This document shows, one piece after another, positions 25,901 through 35,300 of a DNA stretch of 64,000 nucleotides; the first letter of the stretch is position 1; every line of letters begins with the position of its first letter. The DNA is from Chrysomallon squamiferum. Lineage: Eukaryota > Mollusca > Gastropoda > Neomphalida > Peltospiridae. The stretch covers positions 33,162,938 to 33,226,937 of the forward strand of contig CM022670.1 of the NCBI GenBank assembly GCA_012295275.1. The letters are read 5' to 3'. The position numbers and the translations under genes were made by a program. The notes beneath the pieces were generated by a model. It was not told the DNA's origin, made no database searches, and worked only from the letters and a program-made list of their open reading frames with translations.

Positions 25901-28900
25901 AGTTAAAATTATTTAATATACTGAATTATTTAATTCCCATGTTCCCTCCACATATTAACTTTAAATTTATTACCTATTTACACATTTCAGTGTGATGGCA
26001 TTAAATTTAAAGTATTTGCATTGTTATAGCTTTATATTAATATTTTAATTAGTATTTATGAATTAATCTGCATTATGTTTATGATTTATTTACATCGCCA
26101 AAACAAATATGTTAATTAGTTGGTCATTAATAGAATTGAATTATCTTTTGCTGTAACATACAGAGATAAAATATTAAAAACAGAACAACACCCCCCCAAA
26201 AAAAACAAGTGTCATTTTGACATTTTTCTAAAAAAAAAATTATTATTAAAATTGGAATAGAAAATTAAAAAGCTTTCCTCTGTCATTATCCTGTAATTAC
26301 AGGTAATTACAAGTAAGTTTTAATAATATATTTTTCAACTGAGACTTGCTGATGTTTTTTAACTATTCATTTTGACATATGTATGGAATTTATTTTCATC
26401 ACTTCTTCTAAAAGTTATATGTGTGTGTAGTTATATAAAGGCATTTAGAGTAATCAATATTGTTTTGAAGAATTTTTTAATTAGGTTTTTTTGACCATCT
26501 GTTACTAAATTATAATGAATTAAAATAATAAATAATAATAATATTGTATAATATTTGTTATTTCAGTAACTTCAGTATTGTTTGTGGGTGGGAATGTTCA
26601 AGAATATTTTCCTGTCAAATTAATGTCAAAATGACATAAGTATGTAAATTAGTATTAAAGAATAGCCCATAAAATGCAGTATTGCTGATTTTTTTATTTT
26701 ACAAAATAATTATCAAGTTAAATGTTTGTATCCATTGCCTTGTACTGTTTGTTTTATAAATATTGATTTCCTTGGTAAATGTACTAATAATACTAATAAT
26801 ATTTACTTGTTTATTTTACATTTTTGGGACCATTTTCTTGTATGGACGACTGAAGTTTTATAATAAATGTGTTTATTTGGATAACATCATCAATTTTTTT
26901 GTTTGCTTTTCTTTTTGGTTTTTTAGCCTGTAAAATCAAACCAGTAGTTATAAAATAAGAACCGGAAACTAAATTCACTTCACATTTGATATGTTTGAAC
27001 TTTAAGTAATATCTTTAATAGTGATATATTCAGGCCATAATGCCAAAATAAATATAAAAACAAAGAGTTTTTAATACTCCCAGTAGTTGAATGAAAAATG
27101 GTTTAATAAATTATACCTTTGAAGTCCTATCAACAGAATATCCAGAAAGTCTAAATTAGTCTTTTTATAAAGCAATCTTAGATACTTTATACATTGTTGT
27201 GTTCATATTTACAGAGTTTGGCTACACTGGGAAGTGATGTGCAGCTGGCAAAGAAAATTATAGATGACTTGAAAGTTTTCCAAGATTCCACAAACCAGCA
27301 GCTGAGAAGCCTGACAGACAGGATAACAAATGTTGAGGTATACACATGCATACAAACACACACACAGGTGCACAAATTGTGAGAGTCACACAGAATTGTC
27401 TTTGTGTAACCCATATTCTGTTTGTGCAAATTTTGTGATATGCTCAACATATTTTACTCCTCACTGAAATTAAAATGGCATTCGCTAAATCACAACAGTG
27501 TTGGCTACTAAGTGATGTTCTTTCATGTTCAGTATTGCTGCTCAAACAATATGTGTCAATGGTGTGTAAGTTAGGCCAATAGAACCAACAATGAACCCTG
27601 ACCTTGTTAACTAAGAAGCTGCAATTTCATGGGTTGTGTTCATACTGGAAATGGATGCAGATCAACATTATTATTTTTAATACAAGTATAATAATATAAC
27701 CATAATAGTTTTCGTTGGGAGTGAGTAGAAGAAATGAAAAGTTACTTTAACTGTTTTTACCTTTTTGGACATATTATCTGTTCCTTGTATGAATGCAAGT
27801 CTGGAAATCAACACATTTCACCCCATTTGCAATGTTCACTTTTCTTTGGTATTTAATTACTAATTGAATTTATCAAAGATATATTAATTGTTGTTAATTT
27901 AACACTATCCTACTTAGAGCTATATATTTATATTACTTAAACTTTATTATGAAAAAAAAGTAGTAATACTACAATTAATATAAATTTCTGTTTTATTCAG
28001 GATTTTCCGTGAACCTTCAAAACACGGAACATATTAAGTTGTTTTAAGAATAAATAAACTCTTCATAGACGATATATTAATCAATTTAATCCTTATTATA
28101 TATATATTGTTATTAAATAAAAAATATAATTTAAAAAGTGTTGCAGAAGAAAAAGGTCTCATTAATAATTAATAGGTTATGCAGAATTTAAATTTGTGCA
28201 CCCATGCAAACATAGATGCATAGACACACACACACACACACACACTCACACACGCACACATACACACTCACACACGCACACGCATATTCTATATATATAT
28301 ACAAATATATACACATTTAAATTCATACTACCAACGGAAATTAACAATAAAAAAAACTAAAATCTAATAAAATTATATAAACTGATATATTTATTTTACT
28401 GAGACATGTTTTCATTATTCAGTATTAGTTTGTGCAGAATAATATAGTTATTTATTTTTTATTAAATTTATATAAAGATTATTATTTTTATTACAGGCAT
28501 TATCTTCAAACATATCTCTGTCAGCCAAAGAAAGAAGTAATGAATCAGACAAGCAACTGGTTAATATTCCACAAGTAAGAATTATTTGTTATACCTCACT
28601 CTCTGTGTTTTATGATTATGGCAAACAAAGGGTTTTACTTTTAATTAACAGAATATATTAAGTTTATTGTTACAGTAGTCCTTTTCAAATATTAATACTC
28701 AATACACTTAAATAATTAAATAATTTTGTTATTGGAAATATCTTTTATGTTTATATATCATTACAAATTATTTCTGAATGAAAATAACAATGGAATGTTT
28801 ATATAATAAACATGCCATTGTTATTAAATAATTTATTTTTATACAGAATTGAATTAACATTTTTTTTTTCCCCTAATTGGTTCTTCTTTTCTTATTTTAA

Positions 28901-31126
28901 TAACAAATTCAAAATATATATTAATCAATGCAGGTTGTAAATGAATTGGGACAACAGATCTTCAGTGTTAACAATACTTTACAGTCTGCAGTTAGTGCTT
29001 TGTCACAGAGAATAGTAGAACTTGAGGTATGTTTTATTTGACCAACATAGACTTTTAATTTTTTGGTCTACACGTAATCATGTGTACCATTTTAACCTTT
29101 TTCTATTTGTTTATGTTTGTTTTATTTTATTTTATTTTATTTTATTATTTATTATTTTTTATTTCAAGTTTCTCACTTTAATCATTCATCTAATTGAGGT
29201 TAAAGAGCAAATATCATGTTGCCACTACAGTTGTTTGTCAGATTTAAAGCTGCTGCAGTTAACTCATAATAAATCTATATAATTTTGAATACAGTGTTTA
29301 TTTATGCTATTTCAAATTATTTTATTTCAGAACACAACTGATACACACAAAACACTTGAATCCCTCCTGTTTAAAGTTGATAACATTACCAACTTTATAA
29401 ATCACCAGGTTTGTTTTTAAAATGATAACATTCTTATTAAAATTCAGCTTGTTCTGTGAATTTACCGTTAAATACTTCAAAACTAAAAGTTTTCAGAAGC
29501 TTACGGTCATTATATTTACAGAAATATTTCTGTTTTATAGTTAATCATGCATAGTTTGTTTCCAGTATGTTATTACAATGATATTCAGTCTAAATTCCTT
29601 TTTAATACTTCCAAATGATTTGGTATAAAATGACATGTCACAGTAACATAACCAACCCTTACTAATATTTGGAATGTGTACAGAGTGTCTTCACAAGAGA
29701 ACAGAAAAATAGATGGTTCTGTGCATGACATTAGCATTGTTGTTTTATTGTCCTGTTTTATTATTAACACGGGTTGATGTTATAACTTCAAAACAACCCT
29801 ATGGAAATACATATATAAGTAATATGAATGTAAACTTTTTGGTATATTCAGAAATCTATAAAAAATGTAATTACAATGTCACTGAAGAATGAAGTACTAA
29901 AAATGAAGAAAGTGAAGAAAAAAAAATCAGTAAATTCATTAAAAGATTTATCAGAGATTAATTAATTCATGGACAATACGTCACAAAATAACCCTAAATT
30001 TATTAGTAGCTGCTTAGACTTCTGTTTCAGTATTTGTACGAGTCATTAAATCTTATGTTATCACTGGTTTTTATCCTTTTTCAGTTAGAAGAAAATAAAG
30101 CAGATTTAAATAACACAAAGACAGCACAACCAGCTGTTAGTGATTTTACAGAATTTAAAAAGATCACACAGTCAGAAATCAAGGTTTGCTTTTTGCTCAC
30201 AGTTTGTTATACATACTAAAATGATGGCTACATACGTAACCACAAAATAATTGGTGATATTACTGTATTGACTGATCTTGCAAAGTGTCATTAAAAGTTC
30301 AATCATATTCACATTAGATGTTATTTTGAAGACATTTCACTGGATAATAAATTAAACTAACTTCATGAGATTGATTTTAACATTACTTTAATTGTAGACA
30401 TTCATTACTGATTTTAAATTCAAAATTCAAGATTTACCTTCACTGTTACACTTAAAAATACATTTTTCCAATAAAATAATTTCGGCGTAAGTAATAAAAA
30501 GAAAAACATTGATATTAATTAAAACAATGAGAAAGTTTTAGCTGTGTGTACATCTTTAATATATATTTTTACTGGTATTTTATATAGTATTTAATGAAAT
30601 GATCTCAAAAAATGTTATATATTATACTTTCTTTTTTTTGCATAATCTGATTTAATAGAAATGTTCATGATTGTCCAGTATCTTGGTTTTTTTTAGTTAT
30701 TTATTTATTATTTATTCTGCAGGCTCTGAATGGGACAGTGTTCAGGCTAAATGATAAAGTTAGCAATCTCTCCCTGCAGTTCACTAGAATCAATAAGAAC
30801 CTTGTTAACATGTCATCAGTTGTGGATGGCATGTTTTATCAACTTTCCTCTTTGAATCTTCAAAATGGTAAGACTGGTTTAATATACATATGGCAGAAAT
30901 GTAAAAAAAAATAATTAATTTTGTTTATATAGTTTAAATGGCAAGCATTGAATCTAGTTTTATATGAATAGTTGGGAAGACAAGCTTCAGTCTTGTTTCA
31001 TATGTACAGTTAAAATGGCAAGCATTAAGACCAATTTTATATATTCAGTTGAAATAAGAAGACTTTAAGTCTAGTTTTATATATACAATCAAAATGACAA
31101 GATTTATGATTAGTTCTATGTATGTA

Positions 31127-31180
<54 letters not shown>

Positions 31181-34100
31181 TACACAGTTGAAATGGCTAG
31201 CTTTAACTTTAAGACTAGTTTTATACATACATTTGAAATGGCAACCTTTAAGATTAGTTTTATATGTACAATTAAAATGGCAACTTTATGAGTAATTTTA
31301 TATATACAGATGAAATGGCAACCTTTGTGATTAGTTTTATATATAGTTGAAATGGCAAGTTTATATATATAAATGTCAAAATTTAAGACTATTTTTATAT
31401 ATACATTGAAATGATAAACTTTAAGGCTAGTTTTATGTGAAATTGCAACTTCTACCAATTTAAGGATATATAGCAGACGTGGTTATCATTGGCAGGTGTC
31501 TCACAAATGAGAAAAAAAATTTAAGAGATCTAAATTACTATGAGAACTGTTTTGAAAAAGACATGCATTAAAGTGTCAACTGTTTTCTTATTTACGTAAT
31601 TCTTTGATGGGAAAATGGCCATTAAACCAGATTCAACAGTTTATATATAATACTTATTAATATACGTTTTATTATGGAATTTATTCATTTCAGTTCATAT
31701 ACATACTTCATGGAGGTCTTTTAACCCTTTTTTCAAATATATTAATGTATTTGCTTAGCAGGTACATTTTTTATTTTTCTCCCATTTATGCTTATTATAT
31801 CTTTATTGATAGTTATATATACATATACATATACATCATTTATTTTTATGATGTGACACTGTAAAGTTATTAGGCATGTTTTAAACAAAATGGACAAAAT
31901 CGTGATGAATTGACGATGATGTAAATATATAAATGTATATATGTGTATATGTGTGTGTGTATATATATATTATTTTTATCATCTTTTATTAACTATTTAA
32001 CTGTTATGGTATTTTAAAACATTGTTTCAAAAAAGTTCATGTATTCTGTAAAGACCTTCCAAAAAAGGTTTACAAAATATTTGGTAAAATGTCTGAATGT
32101 TGTGAAAGTGCATCTTACAAACTAATATGTTTGTATAAATTTATTTATTTATTTATTTATGTTTTTAATGTCTAATTAAATTGAAATGATATTGTTTCTA
32201 AACCTACATTATTCATTAACAAATTAGTTTTGAACATTTCAGTTACTAGAGTCCTTGTTTTTCTAATTGTAAATCTTTGTTCCATAAATATTTTATCTAT
32301 TATTCTCTTTAGTCAAATTCCATATTCTTTCAGATGCTTTAATACTAATAATTGTTGTAAGCATGCCAATGTTTTATTTTACTCTATTTATGGAGTGCAT
32401 CCCAAATTTATTAACTTAATTGCAATGATGTAAAGCATATATTATAAATCAACATTCATTAATATCCAAGTTTAAACGTACGTGTTTGTGTCTTTCTTTG
32501 TGTACCCAATAAATACTCTTTTGCTAGTATTTAAAGTTTATTTAATGCAATCTGCACTACATTAGAATCAGTTGTAGCATGCAATTTCAGCTGACTAATG
32601 CAGTCTACATGTGCATTAGGATCAATTTCAAGTCACTGTCAGTAAATCAGTGAATCAGTTTAGTAATCTTCAGTGTGAATAATGCTGTGAAATATGAAAA
32701 ATGTTTAGTTTTTGTACTGCATGAGCTTTCAAGTTGCAAGTTAATTACGAATGTCAAAAAAGTTTGTCACTCTGAAGTGTGTAGACAGGGGGAAGAACAG
32801 TTTAGTTTATTTCAGTTTTGTTTTTGTTTTTTGTTTGCACTGCTTATTTTTGTTGTATTTATTAAATATTTTTTTATAGAAAGTACCACTTCGGAACAGT
32901 TTGATGAAACAAACACTCCAGGTTTAAATGACACATACACTACAGGTACTTTTCAGTTGAAATGTATATTTACTCTATTCTACAAATATTTCTGAGATAG
33001 AATTCTTGTAAATACAATTAACCCAATAATAATACTCCACATTAACTCGTATCATTTTTCTTTTTTTCAGATTAATAAAAATAATATTTTATAGAATCTG
33101 GGGTAGTTTTTTTAAACACATTTAAGTATTTTACACTGCCTTATATTATCCATTATGAGTTGTCTTTTCAGATGGGAAATATTATTTTTATAGTTAAGCT
33201 GCATGTTGCATATGTAAATGTTGTTTGCATGTTTCATTTGCTTTCAGTATAATATGTGTTTAGTTGCACTGAATTTGTTGTGGCACTTTTTTATAAAAAA
33301 TAAATAATTTAAAGATATTTGGAATTGTATATGATTGATTGTTAAGTACAGTGGTTAATTTTCCATTTCAGCCCAGCCATCCTCCTCAGTGTCACTTAGA
33401 GATATTTTAACTTCAAATCAGCCTGAATCAAGGATAATCTCAATAAAAATACCCGATGGAGAAACCATAGACAATAAGAACAGTAAGTACATAAGTAGTT
33501 TCTAAACTGTTACATTGATACAGCGAAACTGATCAAAACTGGATCTTCATTAAACAGGATTTCTCCCTTTAACAGTGTGGTGTATCAAACTTTGTAAACT
33601 CAGTGTTTTATTTGGTCTCTGCACAGTTTGGTTCTGAAACAGTTCACTTCATTCTGTCATTCACTGGCTCATTTCTACTATTATATTTTAATTTTTTTTT
33701 GTTTTTGTTTAGGATTTTTATAATTATTTTTTTTTTTTTCTTTTTTTTTTGTTTGTTTGTATAGTTATAAATATTTGATGTTATGCACCCAACAGGCACT
33801 AAGACAGAAAAGTATTTGGTGTGCCCCGATGATGTTGCTGGTACTTTTTTTTTGGTTTTAATTTAATTTTATTTTATTTCATTGGCATTATTAAAAAATA
33901 ACCATTAACATTTTCACTCATTCACAGCAGTATTATTATACAGCAAGAAAATAGTAATGTTTATTTGTGATCTGTCACCAGGCCTTAAATCACTCTGGCA
34001 ACTATTGAATTTTAGCCAGCAATTGTGGTGTGAAACAAAAAAATATATATTTTGACATTTTAAAAAAAATGTGCTTATAAGCTTTTTGTATATATTGTAT

Positions 34101-34909
34101 TTCTTTGATCCAGTGATAGTATTGACACCTACATAAACATTATTATTTATTAGATGCATGAAACGCTCCAAAATTGGGCATATCTGGCAATATATTTGGA
34201 AGAGTGATACAGGAATGAAAATGTTAGTAACTCCAGTCAACCAGAATGTGTTATAAATCCAGATTTGATGAGTCACTTTGCTTTACTTACTAACATTTTA
34301 GCACAGTATAACTTAATGAAAATTAGACTTTTGCTTTCTTTGAAGATGCATTTACTAATATTATCTTTTATTTTATAAAAAGAACTGGATAAGTATTTCA
34401 ATCGATGGGATACTGATGGTGATGGGTTGGTTCTGGCATCGGATTTGCCAAATTTTCTAGGATCTGCTGCTCCCAATGAAGAATTACTTCATCTGTTTGA
34501 TAAGAATCATGATGGAAAATATTCATTATCTGAATTTGCAAATGCATTAGGAATCAAAGACAGGACTTGGTAAGTTGTACAAATTTGTCGTGTTATTGTA
34601 AATAAAAACAAATGTTTGATGCTGCTGCTGCTGGTGATGATGCATATGAAAATAAAGATGATCATATGAATAACAATAAACAAAAACAGAAAATTAGGAT
34701 TGTAGTTTGTATGATATTTACTTTATTTTATTTTACTTTTTGTTAGGATTATCATAGACAATTATCATTTTTGCAAAAGCTATGTTTGCCACCTCAAAAT
34801 GGCACAGACTAAAATGTATTGTTAAATGCTCATTTATTCTGATAGGATCAAAATAAAATTAATAGATAAAATAGTTTACTGACAACATTGTTTTTATTTG
34901 TTTTTCAGA
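17918..34909 (+). CDS. EFCAB14: EFCAB14 orthologue, whole coding span with two alternative 5' cassettes
   Basis: This is the EF-hand calcium-binding domain protein 14 (KIAA0494) family: a type II-like single-pass membrane protein with a cytoplasmic acidic-Ser N-terminus, one membrane helix, a long coiled-coil stalk and two C-terminal EF-hands. Its cellular function is poorly known. The assignment rests on the start MKKRRELDAL, the acidic cluster after it, the transmembrane exon with a Cys-rich lead-in followed by LKRDLDNLRE, and the end FDKNHDGKYSLSEFANALGI; all match the vertebrate protein as I remember it. Exons join without a phase conflict from ATG to a split TGA. Predicted lengths are 521 residues (1b/2b) or 511 (1a/2a), and 15 fewer if the 45-nt exon 13 is skipped. 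Vertebrate EFCAB14 is just under 500. The stalk exons 4-9 are all phase 0, so any could be skipped in frame. Confidence 0.9.
19931..19955. repeat. Perfect 25-nt palindrome
   Basis: Two 12-bp arms (AATTTCAATTAA and its complement) around a single T. Confidence 0.9.
20271..20330. repeat. (AAT)20 microsatellite
   Basis: Twenty uninterrupted AAT units, within the intron between exons 1a and 2a. Confidence 0.98.
20467..20636 (+). CDS. EFCAB14: EFCAB14 exon 2a (alternative transmembrane exon)
   Basis: The acceptor is excellent (long T-rich tract, TTTCAG at 20466) and the donor is AAAG|GTAC. The exon enters in phase 2, completing a Lys codon, and leaves in phase 1. It encodes a basic lead-in (KKNAYRAVDVDASVCSW) and a very hydrophobic helix, KVVVFIVVIATLVGLSIVCYW, at about residues 57-77, then QVHVLTVRLDK. 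Entry and exit phases equal those of exon 2b, so either can be joined to exon 3. The exon is CpG-rich (four CpG in the first 40 bases). Confidence 0.82.
20637..22989 (+). other. Between cassettes a and b: intron for isoform a, upstream region for isoform b
   Basis: Holds (AAAG)n near 21233-21277, T25 at 22318-22342, (TTTA)n near 22439-22466 and (TA)n at 22874-22932. No exon recognised. CpG frequency is normal through this interval. Confidence 0.65.
22990..23215 (+). promoter_or_regulatory. EFCAB14: Putative promoter/5' UTR of EFCAB14 cassette 1b
   Basis: Immediately upstream of the ancestral-type start exon. It contains AACCAATAAT (CCAAT-like) near 22999, an ETS-like TTCCGG at 23053-23058, and ATGACGCAT (CRE/AP-1-like) near 23110. 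No TATA box. These motifs suit a broadly active TATA-less promoter, but each is short enough to occur by chance. The CpG level drops sharply right after the exon that follows, which fits a germline-active promoter here. Confidence 0.35.
23216..23370 (+). CDS. EFCAB14: EFCAB14 exon 1b (ancestral-type start exon)
   Basis: ATG at 23216 is preceded by AAAAG, a purine-rich start context. The 51 full codons begin MKKRRELDAL, which matches the vertebrate EFCAB14 start closely, then a basic stretch (RRKSKSGHELLRSDD) and an acidic cluster (SSEVEEF). The exon ends in phase 2 at AA|GTAAGT. It is cytoplasmic by family topology. The acidic-Ser patch is a likely casein-kinase-2 substrate (inference from composition). 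Confidence 0.9.
24714..24862 (+). CDS. EFCAB14: EFCAB14 exon 2b (ancestral-type transmembrane exon)
   Basis: Acceptor TTTATTTTAG ends at 24713; the donor is ACAG|GTAAT. The exon is phase 2 in and phase 1 out. It encodes a Cys-rich juxtamembrane segment (CSCSTC, probably palmitoylatable), a membrane helix at about residues 65-86 (LTGFVILMVCFITCSGLIWL) and the start of the stalk (LKRDLDNLRERI). The order Cys motif, GFVIL helix, LK-DLD is shared with vertebrate EFCAB14. Confidence 0.9.
25318..25454 (+). CDS. EFCAB14: EFCAB14 exon 3 (first common exon, coiled coil)
   Basis: Acceptor TTTCTAG ends at 25317; the donor is CAA|GTAAGT. It receives phase 1 from either 2a or 2b, giving a Val codon at the junction, and leaves in phase 0. 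It encodes a heptad-like, charged stalk (VVKRQVQTINKTVQDLKKEN) with an N-glycosylation sequon NKT. Confidence 0.88.
25799..25897 (+). CDS. EFCAB14: EFCAB14 exon 4 (coiled-coil stalk)
   Basis: 33 codons, phase 0 at both ends, acceptor TTTACAG and donor AGT|GTAAGT. Leu/Ile-spaced heptads (VDVNSLKESLKEAPELKEL). Confidence 0.88.
27215..27337 (+). CDS. EFCAB14: EFCAB14 exon 5 (coiled-coil stalk)
   Basis: 41 codons, phase 0 at both ends, acceptor ATTTACAG and donor GAG|GTATAC. The peptide begins SLATLGSDVQLAKKIIDDLK, equivalent to the repeated SVASIG-type stalk segments of the vertebrate protein. Confidence 0.88.
28497..28574 (+). CDS. EFCAB14: EFCAB14 exon 6 (stalk)
   Basis: 26 codons, phase 0 both ends, acceptor TATTACAG, donor CAA|GTAAGA. 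Ser/Asn-rich (SSNISLSAKERSNESDKQL) with NIS and NES sequons. Confidence 0.82.
28934..29026 (+). CDS. EFCAB14: EFCAB14 exon 7 (stalk)
   Basis: 31 codons, phase 0 both ends, acceptor AATGCAG, donor GAG|GTATGT. It encodes a helical segment (QIFSVNNTLQSAVSALSQRI) with an NNT sequon. Confidence 0.84.
29331..29408 (+). CDS. EFCAB14: EFCAB14 exon 8 (stalk)
   Basis: 26 codons, phase 0 both ends, acceptor TTATTTCAG, donor CAG|GTTTGT. It encodes NTTDTHKTLESLLFKVDNIT with NTT and NIT sequons. Confidence 0.84.
30085..30183 (+). CDS. EFCAB14: EFCAB14 exon 9 (stalk)
   Basis: 33 codons, phase 0 both ends, acceptor CCTTTTTCAG, donor AAG|GTTTGC. It encodes LEENKADLNNTKTAQPAVSD and continues with FKKITQSEIK. 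Confidence 0.85.
30723..30867 (+). CDS. EFCAB14: EFCAB14 exon 10 (stalk)
   Basis: Acceptor TTATTCTGCAG, donor AATG|GTAAG. Phase 0 in and phase 1 out. 48 full codons include the stalk motif LNGTVFRLNDKVSNLSLQF, which parallels the GMNETVSNLTQRV-type segment of vertebrate EFCAB14. NGT, NLS and NMS sequons support a luminal/extracellular location. Confidence 0.88.
30930..31445. repeat. 38-40 bp minisatellite in EFCAB14 intron 10
   Basis: Units share AAATGGCAA(C/G)-TTTAAGA-TTAGTTTTATATATACA. AAATGG anchors at 31236, 31275, 31313 and 31350 give spacings of 37-39 bp. The array starts about 60 bp after the exon 10 donor and is split by a (TG)n(TA)n(CA)n microsatellite at about 31129-31180. Confidence 0.85.
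32880..32945 (+). CDS. EFCAB14: EFCAB14 exon 11 (linker)
   Basis: 66 nt, phase 1 at both ends. Acceptor in a T-rich tract ends TATAG at 32879; the donor is ACAG|GTACT. It encodes a Thr/Ser-rich linker (STTSEQFDETNTPGLNDTYT). This low-complexity exon can be skipped without a frameshift. Confidence 0.72.
33372..33482 (+). CDS. EFCAB14: EFCAB14 exon 12 (linker before EF-hands)
   Basis: 111 nt, phase 1 at both ends, acceptor CCATTTCAG and donor ACA|GTAAGT. It encodes QPSSSVSLRDILTSNQPESR and then ISIKIPDGETID. It is the flexible region between the stalk and the EF-hand pair. Confidence 0.82.
33796..33840 (+). CDS. EFCAB14: EFCAB14 exon 13 (candidate 45-nt cassette exon)
   Basis: A 45-nt open segment between CCCAACAG (ending 33795) and a GCTG|GTACTT donor. 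It has the right phase (1 in, 1 out) to be included or skipped between exons 12 and 14. It would add 15 residues, STKTEKYLVCPDDVA. The acceptor lacks a polypyrimidine tract in the last 25 bases; the nearest T-rich tract is 40-80 bp upstream. It may be a weak alternative exon or a false call. Confidence 0.38.
34383..34569 (+). CDS. EFCAB14: EFCAB14 exon 14 (EF-hand pair)
   Basis: Begins after an AAAAG acceptor in a T-rich context at 34382. It encodes two EF-hand loops, DTDGDGLVLASD (position 12 is Asp rather than the usual Glu) and DKNHDGKYSLSE (canonical Asp1, Asn3, Asp5, Gly6, Glu12). In the 521-residue isoform these lie at about 469-480 and 499-510. The end, FANALGIKDRT, aligns with the C-terminus of vertebrate EFCAB14. 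The donor (CTTG|GTAAGT) leaves the codon TG_ open. The next exon supplies A, making TGA. If the intron is retained, the frame reads TGG TAA and the protein gains one Trp. Confidence 0.9.
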
Positions 34910-35108
34910 ACAATAAATTTGTAAAGCAGCATCAGAGAATTTTGAGAAACTAAAGACAGTAGAAAAATCAGTTGAAGATTACTGGGTTAATTCAAAATAA
35001 AATATTTTGAGGAGATCTTCATATCAGCCACATGCTCATTGTGAGATTTAACAAAAAAAGTGATCCTATTATATTTTTGTAAACAATTAGGGATTTTATT
35101 GTGTATGT

Positions 35109-35146
<38 letters not shown>

Positions 35147-35300
35147 TCTTGCAAGTAAAATATCAGGATCAGATGAAACAATTTTGAATTGGTGGGAAGC
35201 ATTTGACTATATAATGTAATTAATTCTTTAATAAAATTAATGTTCAGGTAACTGGTTTATACAAAAACTGCCAGTCATCTTAAATAATTTAAATATATGG
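34909..35300 (+). other. EFCAB14: EFCAB14 last exon: third base of the stop codon and 3' UTR
   Basis: After the acceptor TTTTTCAG at 34908 the first base completes TGA. AATAAA signals occur at about 34996 and 35230-35235, with T-rich sequence after the first. T30 lies at 35112-35141. The true 3' end cannot be fixed because further AATAAA sequences follow for several kilobases. Confidence 0.65.

Noticed and set aside
31045-31458. 137-codon minus-strand open frame
   Set aside because: Made of the intron 10 minisatellite and an embedded TA/CA microsatellite, inside an intron of a + strand gene.
32675-32995. 106-codon frame starting upstream of EFCAB14 exon 11
   Set aside because: It is intron sequence read in the frame of exon 11; the acceptor at 32879 and phase continuity with exons 10 and 12 define the real exon.
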